Shown here: positions 14,240 through 27,776 of the stretch, one piece after another
Position numbering within the stretch: position 1 is the stretch's first letter
Layout of the letters: the number at the start of each line of letters is the position of its first letter
Source of the DNA: Leptospira barantonii
GTDB lineage: Bacteria > Spirochaetota > Leptospiria > Leptospirales > Leptospiraceae
DNA: 32,500 bases
Assembly (NCBI RefSeq): GCF_002811925.1
Contig: NZ_NPDS01000012.1
Location: forward strand, 1 to 32,500
Direction: 5' to 3'
Program-made: the position numbers and the translations under genes
The notes under the pieces: generated by a model
Seen by the model: only the letters and a program-made list of their open reading frames with translations
Databases searched by the model: none
What the model was told of the DNA's origin: nothing

Positions 14240-16796
14240 ATGAATCTACCGCCTCTGCAAGAAAACATGGAACTTGTCTGGTCCCCTTTCGCATTTTATG
14301 CGGGATTTTCGTTTTCCATTTTCGTAATCAATTTTTATATAACATACAAAAACCTCAGAGTTCAAGGAAGCAAAGAATTCCTTTTTGTCATCTCGGGTTT
14401 TATCGTATATTCATTCGGAAGTTTTTTCGAAATTCTTTCCACAAACGAAAGATGGATTCTGTTCTGGGACAACTTTCAGTTTATCGGAAACGATATCATC
14501 GTGATCGGAATCTCCTTTTTTATCCCGAGAATCACTTCGCTTACCGTCGTTTATAGACTTCCTCTCGCTATTTTACTCGTCCTTTTCCCGATCGCAAACG
14601 AACTGATCGTCTGGTCCGGTTACGAACCCGAATTGATCCGCACGAATATTCAATTTCTTACAACTACTCCCTGGAAGGCCCTCACCTACGACTACGGTCC
14701 TTGGATGAACTTGTTCGTATTCTACTATCTCTCTTCGCAAACGATCATAATCGGAATTCTTATTTGGAAATTTCTTACCTTAACCGGATTCAAAAAGGCT
14801 CAAATGTTTCTTTTGCTTTTGGGAATCCTATTCCCCTATTTGGGAGGATTGATGACGGTCGCGGGACTTTTTCCGTTCATCAATCCGCATCTCGACGTTT
14901 TTCCGATCACAGGATGTGTAACTTCCCTGATCTGGGCGTACGGTCTTTTTTATTTTAGAATGATGGATCTCATCCCGGTCGCGCGGGACAAGGTGTTCAA
15001 TCTTATTCAAGATGGAATTCTAATATTAGATAAAAGCAATATTATTCTGGATTACAACGAGGCCGCGATCCGGCTTTTTCTGGGACAACTCGATACGGTG
15101 GGGATAACCCTCAAGGAAGTCTATCCGGACCTGGATTATCTGATCGAAAAATACAAACGCAAAGAGATCGAATCGGTGCCCGATCTCAGACTTTTCATAA
15201 ACGGAGAACTCAGATACTACGAGGTGACGCTCAGAAATTTCGCGACCATATCGGAACAGAGCGATTTTTGGATTCTTACGTTGAGAAATATCACGGAACG
15301 CAAGTTAGGCGAAGAACGCGCCATCGAAGAAAAAAACTTCTTGAATATGATTTTGGATTCCACTCGAGTTCTATTCGTCGCCTTGGATCGGGAGGGAAGA
15401 ATTCTCCGTTTTAACAAGGCCTGTGAAAACGCGTTCGGATACCGTTCCGACGAAGTGAAAGGCCACGCGTTCTGGGACATCTTCGTGGAACCTCACAAAA
15501 AAGAATCCATCAAAAAGGTTTATCTTCGGATGATCCGCGGAAAATTCCTTCCGAAAACGCAGGAGCAATGGATCGGTAAATTCAAAGAACGTAAAGTGAT
15601 TCAATGGGAAAACCGGGAAATCAAGGATAAAAACGGAAGAACCAACTACATCATCACCGCAGGCGCGGATCTTACGGACGTTTACAACGCCGAGAACGAG
15701 ATCGCCAATCTGAAATCCGCAAACGAAGAGATCACAAAAAAGAATCAGCTCATAGAGGATCAAAAAAAGGAATTAGAGGCGATCATCGATACTCTCACCA
15801 AAACTCAGGCTCAACTCGTTCAAACCGCGAAGCTGGCGGATCTCGGGCAACTCGTTTCCGGGATCGCACACGAGATCAACAATCCATTAGGCGCCATTCA
15901 AGCCTCGAACCAAAACATTCAACATTATACGAGATCCTTCCGCGAAAAATCCAAGGACTACTTCCGCCTTTTAAAAAAACTTCCTCAAAAAATCCGGGAT
16001 CAAATTTCGGATTTGATCGAGGTCGCGGGAAATCATTCCGATTTGGTTCTGGGTTTGGAAAGAAGGAAAAGGGTTAAGGAAATCCGCGCCAATCTGGAAA
16101 ATCTGGGAATCGATTCCCCATCGAACGAACTCTGCGAAATCGCTTTGGAATGCGGCCTCTACGGTAGAGAAAACGAATACATAGATCTTATCAAACACAA
16201 GGAAGCGGTTCCGATCTTGGAATTGATCACCGACCTTTTGGGCCCGGAAAGAAATTCTCAAACGATACAAACCGCCGTGGAAAGATCCTCCAAAATTCTT
16301 TACGCACTCACTCAAAAGTCTCGCACACTTTGAAAGCCATAGCGTATTAGAAGATTCTAATTTAAAAGAGAACGTCGAGATCGTCCTCGCGTTGTATCAG
16401 AATCTTTTCCGTCACGGAGTGGATTTATCCGTGGAGTTCGAGGAGATTCCCGCGATTCCGATTTACAGAGACGATCTTTTGCATCTTTGGACGAACCTGA
16501 TCATGAACGCAGTGCAGGCCATGAATTATTCGGGCAAGCTGAACATCAGCGGAAATCGCGAAAACGGTTATGCGGTGGTGAAGGTGGAGGATTCCGGTCC
16601 GGGAATTCCGGATTCGCTTCGGGAAAAAATCTTCGATCCGTTTTTTACGACCAAACCTCCCGGAGAAGGAAGCGGTCTCGGTCTCGACATCTGTCTTAAA
16701 ATCGTCGAAAAACACAACGGAATCATCAGCTACGATTCCAAACCTGGAAAAACCGTGTTCACGGTGAAACTTCCATTGAAACATCAGAAAAACTGA
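14240..16796 (+). pseudogene. 7TM-PAS-PAS sensor histidine kinase, frameshifted
   Basis: The first frame (14240-16333, 697 codons) has seven N-terminal membrane helices (residues about 12-245, the HisKA_7TM type), two PAS regions (about 250-355 and 365-480), a coiled coil and the phospho-acceptor His544 in GIAHEINNPLGAIQ. It then stops at TGA 16331. The ATPase domain lies in another frame up to 16796, with the N box (LWTNLIMNAVQAM), G1 (VEDSGPGIP) and G2 ([10 protein letters not shown]) all intact. The junction is a tandem ACTC-ACTC at 16306-16313. Removing one copy joins the frames through YALKSLAHFESHS, giving about 850 residues. As sequenced the kinase lacks its ATPase domain and should be inactive. 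A sequencing error or reversible slippage are the other explanations. Confidence 0.9.
16306..16313 (+). repeat. 4-bp tandem duplication causing the kinase frameshift
   Basis: Two adjacent copies of ACTC (16306-16309 and 16310-16313). A single copy would restore one continuous reading frame from the seven-helix sensor to the ATPase domain. The change is +4 bp, the typical product of slipped-strand replication. Confidence 0.85.
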
Positions 16797-16810
16797 ATAT
16801 TATAATATTC
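16795..16810. terminator. 16-bp palindrome at the convergent gene ends
   Basis: GAATATTATAATATTC is a perfect palindrome overlapping both the stop codon of the kinase ATPase frame (16794-16796) and that of the minus-strand SDR (16800-16802). It is AT-rich, so a weak hairpin; its symmetry makes it a possible two-way end signal or protein site. Confidence 0.3.
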
Positions 16811-17498
16811 CCTTACGCGGCAAAAGACGGATTTCGTCCGGATAAACCGCATCGGGAAGAGTGGAAAGTGTGGCCAACCATTTCCCGAAATCGTCGACGG
16901 GGATCATATCGTCTTGTTCGAAACCTTCCCTTCCCTTCCAAATATCCGTATAAACGGCGCCGGGATAAACGGTGATGACTCGAATTCCTTTCGATTTCAA
17001 TTCCTCTCGAAGAGCCTTTGCAAAACCGGCAATCGCGTGACGACTCGCGCAATACGCGGTAGAATCTGGAAATCCCTGATAACCCGCGGTAGAAGAAAGA
17101 TAACACAAAAAAGAGCCCGCTTTCAAAAGAGGAAGAATCTCCTTCGTGAGCAGAAAAAGGGAATTCAGATTGAGAACGAAATGTGCATTCCATTCTTCTA
17201 ATGCGATTTGTTCCACGGGTTTAAAAAGCCCGCTCCCGAACGTAAAATAAACGCCGGCAAGAGAGGAAGTCTGCGGCTTCAAGGCTTTTACGAACTCGAG
17301 AACCTCGGATTGTCTGGAAAGATTACACTGAAAATTCTTCCCCGGCTCGAACACGGAACCGAGTTCCCAGGGAATTCCGGTTCTCGATATCCCGATCGCG
17401 GATTTCCCAAGAACATTCAAGTTTTCTAATACGGATTTTCCGATCCCCGAACCGGCCCCGGCGACGAGAATTCGTTGATTTTCTTTTTCGGAAGTCAA
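16800..17498 (-). CDS. SDR-family oxidoreductase with Arg in place of the catalytic Lys
   Basis: A 232-residue classical short-chain dehydrogenase. The nucleotide loop GAGSGIG is at residues 14-20, Asn112 lies in LNLNSLF, Ser135/136 in LSSTAGYQGF, and Tyr149 in YCASRHAIAGFAKAL. The expected YxxxK reads Y149-CAS-R153, so the usual Lys is Arg; the codon is CGT with no ambiguity. PGAVYTDIW follows as in active family members. It is the last gene of the efp-mtnD-mtnB operon, 12 bp after mtnB, which suggests a link to sulfur-compound metabolism, but the substrate is unknown. It may be a weak or altered-activity enzyme. Confidence 0.88.
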   Translation of the reverse strand: MTSEKENQRILVAGAGSGIGKSVLENLNVLGKSAIGISRTGIPWELGSVFEPGKNFQCNLSRQSEVLEFVKALKPQTSSLAGVYFTFGSGLFKPVEQIALEEWNAHFVLNLNSLFLLTKEILPLLKAGSFLCYLSSTAGYQGFPDSTAYCASRHAIAGFAKALREELKSKGIRVITVYPGAVYTDIWKGREGFEQDDMIPVDDFGKWLATLSTLPDAVYPDEIRLLPRKGIL

Positions 17499-17510
17499 AG
17501 GATTCTACCC

Positions 17511-18792
<1,282 letters not shown>

Positions 18793-18811
18793 AGATAAAC
18801 TCCGCAGATTG

Positions 18812-19378
<567 letters not shown>

Positions 19379-19431
19379 GGATTTTCCTAAGAATAGTTTG
19401 CCTCCTTCTATTTCTTTTGAAACGGGCCCCC

Positions 19432-19437
19432 TGTCAA
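19432..19437 (-). promoter_or_regulatory. -35 box of the efp operon promoter
   Basis: A perfect TTGACA on the minus strand, 53 bp before the efp ATG. The best -10 candidate is AGAAAT at 16 bp spacing, which is weak. It should drive efp-mtnD-mtnB-SDR. Confidence 0.4.
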
Positions 19438-19514
19438 GAAAAAGAACCGGACGATTCCCTTGCGTAAAACCTTAGAATCGGGCGATTCTCGCAAACCTAT
19501 TGCAGTGTATGAAT

Positions 19515-19542
19515 TTGTAATAATTCAAGTTCGAATTGTAAT
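19515..19542 (+). promoter_or_regulatory. Candidate promoter/operator of the phosphate-binding protein gene
   Basis: TTGTAA (19515-19520), 16 bp, TGTAAT (19537-19542), about 60 bp before the ATG. The same stretch is a direct repeat: TTGTAATA recurs at 19515 and 19536, 21 bp apart, two helical turns. It could be a promoter, a binding site for a response regulator, or both. Confidence 0.4.
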
Positions 19543-19603
19543 AGACTTTTTTCATGCGGAGCGGAGCATCCCGGGCAACTCCATAGGAACGCAAAGCAAA
19601 CGT

Positions 19604-20515
19604 ATGAAATTCAAGTTTATCATTCTTACCGCGATGATCGCCGCGGTTACTCTTACGGCAAATTGTAAGCCCAAAGAAACGATCACCGTCACCGGTTCGG
19701 AGACGATGCACGTGATGCTTCAAATGATCGGCCTGGAATATTCGAGATCACATTCCGGAATTAAAGTCGTAGTCAACGGCGGAGGTTCCATAGAAGGAAT
19801 CGAAAAATTATTTCAAGGCAAGACGGACATCGCGGCGGCCAGCAGACCGTTGACCGAAACGGAACTCAAGGAATTCGACTCCAAAGGAAAGTTCGAATCC
19901 TTAGCCGTCGCTTATGACGGAATCGCAATCATCGTTCATCCATCCAACCCGGTTCGTAAGATCAGCTTGGAAACCGCTTCCAAAATTTTCGCGGGAGAAA
20001 TTACCGATTGGTCCAAGGCCGGTGGAAAACCCGGAAAGATCGACGTGGTGATCCGAAACGATAAGTCGGGAACCGCGGCGTATTTCGAAACTCACGTCCT
20101 CAAACAAAAGGACTTAGGCGCAAAGAATTACGAAACAAGAAAGAATTTAGAATATTCCAAAACCGCAAAGGTTGTCGGAGATAACGATTCGATGGCCGCG
20201 GCGATCGACAAAAATCCGAATACGATCGGTTTTATGGGAATGGGAAGCGCCCTTTTTGAAAACAAAGGAAGAGTCCGCGCGCTGGAATATTCTCTTACTG
20301 GAAAAGAACCATTCGTGATTCCGAGCATCGAAAACGTTTACAATAGAAAATACGAACTCTCCCGAGGTTTGTATCTATTCTATCTTTCCGATCACGGACA
20401 AAAAATCGACGATTTCATCACCTATGTTACGAGTGAAGACGGACAAAAGACGATTCTCAAAAGCGGCTATTTAAGAGGAACCCTTCCTACCCTGGAAGTT
20501 GAGGTTAAAAAATAG
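19604..20515 (+). CDS. PstS-like phosphate-binding lipoprotein
   Basis: A 303-residue periplasmic-binding protein of the phosphate type. The start at 19604 is chosen because it gives a signal peptide (MKFKFIILTAMIAAVTL) and a spirochaetal lipobox ending TANC; the frame is open from 19460 without a ribosome site. The binding motifs are the N-terminal VTGSETM, the NGGGSIEGI loop, DIAAASRPL, and RNDKSGTAAYF, all matching PstS ligand loops. It should capture phosphate at the outer face of the inner membrane for an ABC transporter. No pstCAB genes are in the window, so it is an orphan receptor or works with a distant transporter. A 10-bp inverted repeat follows the stop. Confidence 0.9.
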   Translation: MKFKFIILTAMIAAVTLTANCKPKETITVTGSETMHVMLQMIGLEYSRSHSGIKVVVNGGGSIEGIEKLFQGKTDIAAASRPLTETELKEFDSKGKFESLAVAYDGIAIIVHPSNPVRKISLETASKIFAGEITDWSKAGGKPGKIDVVIRNDKSGTAAYFETHVLKQKDLGAKNYETRKNLEYSKTAKVVGDNDSMAAAIDKNPNTIGFMGMGSALFENKGRVRALEYSLTGKEPFVIPSIENVYNRKYELSRGLYLFYLSDHGQKIDDFITYVTSEDGQKTILKSGYLRGTLPTLEVEVKK

Positions 20516-20531
20516 GATAAAAACGCCAAGG

Positions 20532-20580
20532 TCCCGAGAATTTTTTCGCGGAAAACGATTGATTTTCGCCATTCTCGGGA
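20532..20580 (+). terminator. Long-looped inverted repeat after the phosphate-binding gene
   Basis: TCCCGAGAAT (20532-20541) and ATTCTCGGGA (20571-20580) are perfect 10-bp arms, 29 nt apart, with a partial inner pairing of GCG-GAAAA and TTTTC-GC. There is no T-tract after the right arm. It separates this gene from the next, whose ATG is 12 bp further on. Confidence 0.4.
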
Positions 20581-20592
20581 TCTAATAATTCC

Positions 20593-20916
20593 ATGGGCCG
20601 TGCTATACTTGGAATCGTAGCGTTACTCGTAGCGGGTTGTTTTCTCGCGGACGGTTTTGCCGAAAGCAAACTCGATTCCTACAAACCCGTCGTTCGGGTC
20701 AAAGCCCAATCCAGAACCATCAGTCAAGTTTCCAATCCTTTCAACAAAGGAATTTCATTCGGAGACGACGACAAAGGCCTTGTCGATTTTTTAAGAATCG
20801 ATTCATTCTCCGGTAAATTCTTACCCTCTCGCTCCGTACCAAAAATCGAAATCATTTCCGGTAGAGTTTCACTTTCCTTTCGTTATCTCGCTCTACCTCC
20901 TCCGACGGCTGTTTAA
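20593..20916 (+). CDS. Small putative lipoprotein
   Basis: A 107-residue protein without recognised relatives. The N-terminus MGRAILGIVALLVAGC is a short hydrophobic stretch ending in a classic lipobox (VAGC), so it may be lipidated; a non-lipid signal peptide ending near ADGFA is the other reading. The mature part is basic and polar, with RISQV-like and SRSVPKIEIIS strands and a proline-rich end (ALPPPTAV). No Shine-Dalgarno is seen before the ATG, which lowers confidence. It lies between the phosphate-binding gene and the aminomutase on the same strand; a small GGGAG-N5-CTCCC hairpin (20939-20953) follows. Confidence 0.5.
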   Translation: MGRAILGIVALLVAGCFLADGFAESKLDSYKPVVRVKAQSRTISQVSNPFNKGISFGDDDKGLVDFLRIDSFSGKFLPSRSVPKIEIISGRVSLSFRYLALPPPTAV

Positions 20917-20973
20917 GGACACATTCAATTCTGTACGAGGGAGTAAGTCTCCCCGTTTCGAGGCGTCGGTTCT

Positions 20974-22936
<1,963 letters not shown>

Positions 22937-22941
22937 TATTC

Positions 22942-22970
22942 TTGACCAATTCCGTACAGGTCCGTATTCT
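22942..22970 (+). promoter_or_regulatory. Candidate promoter of the 68-residue gene
   Basis: TTGACC (22942-22947), 17 bp, TATTCT (22965-22970), followed by AAGGA and the ATG at 22991. The hexamers match five and four consensus positions with ideal spacing. Confidence 0.5.
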
Positions 22971-22990
22971 ATCCTTGGCAAGGATCTGGT

Positions 22991-23197
<207 letters not shown>

Positions 23198-23206
23198 AGA
23201 GGGAAG

Positions 23207-23962
<756 letters not shown>

Positions 23963-24000
23963 AATCCGCGAGTTGACGGCGCGGTTTCAGGCAGACTTCG

Positions 24001-24026
24001 GATTCTCTTATCATCAGCCGAGAATC
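24001..24026. terminator. Hairpin between convergent genes
   Basis: GATTCTC (24001-24007) and GAGAATC (24020-24026) form a 7-bp stem with a 12-nt loop, between the nucleotidyltransferase-like gene and the last gene of the lipid operon. No clear T-tract. Confidence 0.45.
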
Positions 24027-24034
24027 AGTTTCGT

Positions 24035-25066
24035 CTAACGTTTTGAGAAAAGATAATGGGAAACGATCCATTCTTCCCCGTTCTTGTATTTCCAAAGTTC
24101 GGCGCAGGCCATAAAGAACACCTTCCAATACACGAACCACTTGAGGGCCTGAGCGGGCCCGTATGTATCGGAGAAGATTCTCATCACCTCTTCGCTGTTT
24201 TTATACATTCCGTTCAACCAGGCCTCCGAAGTACGGGCGTAGTGATTTCCGTTGACGATCCATTGATCTTGGATCTGAAAATCCTTTTGAAAGTATAAAA
24301 ACAAATCGTGGGAAGGCATCTGTCCGCCCGTAAAAAAATAACGGGACATCCAGTCCGTGTCGTCGATCACTTCGAACGCATACGGAAACCGGTTGTGTGT
24401 GAAGATATGAACGAAAAAAAGTCCATTCGGTTTTAAAAAGAATGAGAATCTCTCGAAAAGTTTTTCGTAGTTCTTCATGTGTTCAAGCATCTCTACGGAA
24501 ACGAGTCGATCGAATTTCGTTGAGATCTTAAAGTCGTTCATGTCCGCGGTGAGGATCGTAAGATTTTTCAATCCCCTTTTTTTGGCTTGTTCGTCTATGT
24601 ATTTTTTCTGGCTTTTCGAGTTGGAAACTCCCGTGATCTTCGACTTCGGAAAATTCTCAGCAAGATACAAGGACAAAGAACCCCAACCGCATCCGAGATC
24701 CAAAACGTTCATTCCGTTTTCAATTTTGGCCCTTTGACAGGTGATCTCCAACATTTTTCGTTCGGATTCGTCGAAGGATACGTTCGGAGTTTCCCAATAA
24801 CCGGAACTGTATTTCATGTGTTTGCCCATCACGAGTTTGAAGAATTCGGCGGGAACCTCGTAGTGTTGTTCGTTCGCGGCCTTTGTATGAATCGCGATCG
24901 GGGATTTTTTCAGAGAATCTACGTAAGCGATTTTGTGTTTCTGATCGGCTTCGAGAGAACCCTTGTTTTCCTGTTTCAATCGATCGGCCAATAGACCTCG
25001 AATTCGCAAACGAATCAACCAATCGGGGAAAACGTCCTTTTCCATGAGATCATAGATCCAATTCAC
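24035..25066 (-). CDS. Cyclopropane-synthase-like SAM methyltransferase
   Basis: A 343-residue class I methyltransferase of the cyclopropane-fatty-acid synthase superfamily. The lead-in [14 protein letters not shown] is the family's substrate-side helix, the SAM loop is [15 protein letters not shown], and [12 protein letters not shown] carries the conserved Glu. The EAVGH motif of true cyclopropane synthases is replaced by EHMKN, so the His of the bicarbonate site is missing; a simple methyltransferase reaction is therefore as likely as cyclopropanation. It is last in the six-gene minus-strand operon, 28 bp after the DUF1295 gene, a pairing that I have seen in many bacteria. Confidence 0.88.
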   Translation of the reverse strand: MNWIYDLMEKDVFPDWLIRLRIRGLLADRLKQENKGSLEADQKHKIAYVDSLKKSPIAIHTKAANEQHYEVPAEFFKLVMGKHMKYSSGYWETPNVSFDESERKMLEITCQRAKIENGMNVLDLGCGWGSLSLYLAENFPKSKITGVSNSKSQKKYIDEQAKKRGLKNLTILTADMNDFKISTKFDRLVSVEMLEHMKNYEKLFERFSFFLKPNGLFFVHIFTHNRFPYAFEVIDDTDWMSRYFFTGGQMPSHDLFLYFQKDFQIQDQWIVNGNHYARTSEAWLNGMYKNSEEVMRIFSDTYGPAQALKWFVYWKVFFMACAELWKYKNGEEWIVSHYLFSKR

Positions 25067-25094
25067 GGAAAACCTCCATTCTTACTTTTGAATA

Positions 25095-25892
25095 TTATGC
25101 TTTTGGAAACCAAGGGAAGAATGCGTTCGTTCTCCGGATGTAATCCCGGTATAAATCCCCCTTCGACTTCAGTTGTCCGACCTCGTTTAAGGGAACTCCG
25201 GTCACTTTCGTAAGAAGAACGAACATGACGATCGGCGACAACAAACCGATCCAACCGTATGGAGATCCCAGGGAAAATATTCCGAACGCGACCCAGATCA
25301 ACCATTCGAAAAAATAATTCGGATGTCTGGAATACTTCCACAACCCCGTGTCGCAAACTTTTCCCCGATTGTCCGGATTCTTTTTAAATTCGTTCAATTG
25401 TATATCTGCCCAAGATTCTCCGATTACGGATAACGTGAAAAGAATCAGCGCGGCGATTTCGAAATCGTTCGTGTTCGGGTTGTCGTTCAAATTCGGAAAT
25501 ACGAACGGCAGACTCAGAAGTACGGCGAGAATTCCTTGAAATTGAAAGATGTTCGTAAAAAATTTACGATCCACTTTATCGCCGTAATCCGCTCTGAATG
25601 CGGTATAACGCGCGTCCTCGTGTCCTTTGAATACTCGAGTGACCAAAATAAAATAAGAAAGTCTCCAACCCCAAAACGCGACGATCGCTGTGATCTGCGC
25701 CGTTCTCAACGAAAAACCGTCGCCTAACCAATAGTAAACGATAGCCGCGGTCGAGATACAAAGCCCCCAACCCACGTCCACAATCGAGTAGTTCTTCGAT
25801 TTTTTCCCGATCCACCAGAGGAAGGTCATCAACACGAAGACGAATCCCCAAGCCGCAGACATCAGAGTTAAAGTTTGTATTATCAGATTCAT
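25095..25892 (-). CDS. DUF1295 membrane protein (steroid 5-alpha-reductase-like)
   Basis: A 265-residue integral membrane protein with about seven hydrophobic segments. The C-terminal signature YSRHPNYFFEWLIW is the conserved motif of DUF1295 proteins, relatives of steroid 5-alpha-reductase and of isoprenylcysteine methyltransferases, which use NADPH or SAM on lipid substrates. LWWIGKKSKNYSIVDVGWG near residue 30 also fits. Its role in bacteria is not settled; its position between DUF2062 and a methyltransferase suggests reduction of an unsaturated lipid intermediate, an inference. It starts 17 bp after the DUF2062 gene. Confidence 0.9.
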   Translation of the reverse strand: MNLIIQTLTLMSAAWGFVFVLMTFLWWIGKKSKNYSIVDVGWGLCISTAAIVYYWLGDGFSLRTAQITAIVAFWGWRLSYFILVTRVFKGHEDARYTAFRADYGDKVDRKFFTNIFQFQGILAVLLSLPFVFPNLNDNPNTNDFEIAALILFTLSVIGESWADIQLNEFKKNPDNRGKVCDTGLWKYSRHPNYFFEWLIWVAFGIFSLGSPYGWIGLLSPIVMFVLLTKVTGVPLNEVGQLKSKGDLYRDYIRRTNAFFPWFPKA

Positions 25893-25909
25893 AAGATTCC
25901 TTTTTGAAT

Positions 25910-26446
25910 TTATTTTTTATTTTTGGAATCGAGCAAGGTTCCGGCCTTCCGTACGAACGGAAGAAGGATAAAGTAAAGAACCGTTGAAATTCCGGGAACC
26001 CAAACGAGCCAACCAAGAACTGCAAACCCCGCGACGTCGAAGATTCCTTTTGCAATTACGGAAACGTTGTCCACCGATATATTCTCCGCCCAACTTAGAT
26101 CGAGTGAAACTCCCGTTACCGCAGAACCCGTTTTTAAAAACGGAAAGATCAAAAGAATCTGCAAAGGATACACGAGGTAGTTCGCCAATTGGATCGAAAC
26201 CGGATTCAATCGAAGCAACACCCCTAAAATTCCGCAAAGGGTCATCGTAGTTCCGATCAAAGGAAACACTCCGACTCCCGCGCCTATGACGACGCTCAAG
26301 GAAATTTTCTCGGGAGTTATACCGGACCGAAGTTCCCTTTTGACGATATCGATCGCATTCTTCGGAGAAAAATGTTTTAGAAAATGGAAGATCGATCTTC
26401 CTTTCGAAGTCGGATGACGGTTCTCGGATTGAATCTCTTCTTTCAC
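25910..26446 (-). CDS. DUF2062 membrane protein
   Basis: A 178-residue protein with a charged N-terminal 50 residues and three or four membrane segments. The stretch TPEKISLSVVIGAGVGVFP with LIGTTMTLCGILGVLLRLN and NYLVYPLQI is the DUF2062 signature. Function is unknown; members often sit beside glycosyltransferases or lipid genes. It lies 28 bp after the cyclopropane synthase stop and 17 bp before the DUF1295 gene. Confidence 0.88.
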   Translation of the reverse strand: MKEEIQSENRHPTSKGRSIFHFLKHFSPKNAIDIVKRELRSGITPEKISLSVVIGAGVGVFPLIGTTMTLCGILGVLLRLNPVSIQLANYLVYPLQILLIFPFLKTGSAVTGVSLDLSWAENISVDNVSVIAKGIFDVAGFAVLGWLVWVPGISTVLYFILLPFVRKAGTLLDSKNKK

Positions 26447-26474
26447 TGTGGGTTTCTTCTCGGATGATTTCAGA

Positions 26475-27776
26475 CTAAAGCGTCAAGTTGTTCGGTCTTG
26501 TATAAACCGCTTGCACCACGCTGATATTCTTCATGGAAAACGCCGCCGCACAATACGAAAAGTAATATCTCCATTTCCGAATAAAAGATTCGTTGAAACC
26601 CATATCCCGAATCAACGCGATATTGGAATCGAATCCCTTCAACCAACTCATCAGAGTATGATCGTATTTTACGCCCATATCTTCCAAAGAATAAAGATGA
26701 AAATCTCCGGTACGATTGATTGCTTGATTGATCCTCGCGATCGAAGGCAAAAGAGAACCCGGAAAAATATGTTTCTGAATAAAGTCCACTCCCTTACGAA
26801 AGGATTGATATCTCGCATCGGGACTTGTGATGATCTGATGTACCATCAGTCCGTCCTTTTTCAATACTCGATTGCACATCGAAAAGAAATCTTCGAAGTA
26901 TTCGTGACCGACCGCTTCGAGCATCTCGACGGTTACGAGTTTATCGTAGGTCCCCTCCACTTTGCGATAATCCGCCAGACGCACTTCGATCCGGTCCGAT
27001 AACCTTTCTTTTCGGATTTTTTCGTTCGCATAACGGAACTGTTCGTTCGAAATCGTATAAGTCGTCACCTTACATCCGAAATTTTTCACGGCATACGTGG
27101 ACAATCCCGCCCAACCCGTTCCGATTTCCAAAAGATGATCGTCCGGTTTGAGCCTCAGTTTTCTGCAAAGAATATCCAGTTTTTCTAATTGCGCTTTTTC
27201 TAATGATTCTTCCGTGTTTTTGAAATACGCACAGGAATAAGTCATGGTGGGATCGAGAAATTTTTCGTAAAAATCGTTCCCAAGGTCGTAGTGTTCCACG
27301 ATGTTCTTTTTGCTTCCTCGAATCGAATTCTTTCGAAACAAATGCAGAAGTCTGCTTCCCAAATTCATCAAACTGAGATGTGCAAAACGATTTTTGCTTC
27401 CGCTAATCGAAGGAGAATCTTCGATATTATATATAAACCAAGATATGACAGCGCGAATATCATCCGTATCCCAATCCCCGTCCATATAAGATTCCGAAAA
27501 ACCGAGATCTCCGTTGAGAACCGTCTTTTTAAAAAAGATCGGATTGTGTATATGAATGATCCCCTTGTGAAACTCGGGAGTAACGTCGCTTTCGGGATCT
27601 CCGAGATACGCTTTTTCCCCGTTTGGAAGAACCAAACGAATCGATCCTTTCTTCATCGGAGAAAGAGCCTTGAAGAAAATATTTTTGTAAAATTTGTAGG
27701 AATTGGATTCCGATGAAACCGCAAGCGCGGATTCGGGATCTTGAAACTTTAAGTCTGAATCATTGGTTCTTTCCAA
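26475..27776 (-). CDS. cfa: Cyclopropane-fatty-acyl-phospholipid synthase
   Basis: A 433-residue enzyme of the cyclopropane synthase family, of usual length. The substrate domain ends with HYDLGNDFYEKFLDPTMTYS; the SAM loop is LLEIGTGWAGLSTYAV; and VEMLEAVGHEYF supplies the Glu and His that hold the catalytic bicarbonate in characterised enzymes. It adds a methylene from SAM to the double bond of an acyl chain in membrane phospholipids. Related branches make methyl-branched or tuberculostearic chains, so the product is not certain. Its start overlaps the DUF1365 gene by 17 bp. Confidence 0.92.
   Translation of the reverse strand: MERTNDSDLKFQDPESALAVSSESNSYKFYKNIFFKALSPMKKGSIRLVLPNGEKAYLGDPESDVTPEFHKGIIHIHNPIFFKKTVLNGDLGFSESYMDGDWDTDDIRAVISWFIYNIEDSPSISGSKNRFAHLSLMNLGSRLLHLFRKNSIRGSKKNIVEHYDLGNDFYEKFLDPTMTYSCAYFKNTEESLEKAQLEKLDILCRKLRLKPDDHLLEIGTGWAGLSTYAVKNFGCKVTTYTISNEQFRYANEKIRKERLSDRIEVRLADYRKVEGTYDKLVTVEMLEAVGHEYFEDFFSMCNRVLKKDGLMVHQIITSPDARYQSFRKGVDFIQKHIFPGSLLPSIARINQAINRTGDFHLYSLEDMGVKYDHTLMSWLKGFDSNIALIRDMGFNESFIRKWRYYFSYCAAAFSMKNISVVQAVYTRPNNLTL

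Noticed and set aside
16392..16796. ATPase-domain frame read as a separate small gene
   Set aside because: It opens at a TTG without ribosome site, and the same frame continues upstream as recognisable kinase sequence to the 4-bp duplication, so it is the severed end of one kinase.
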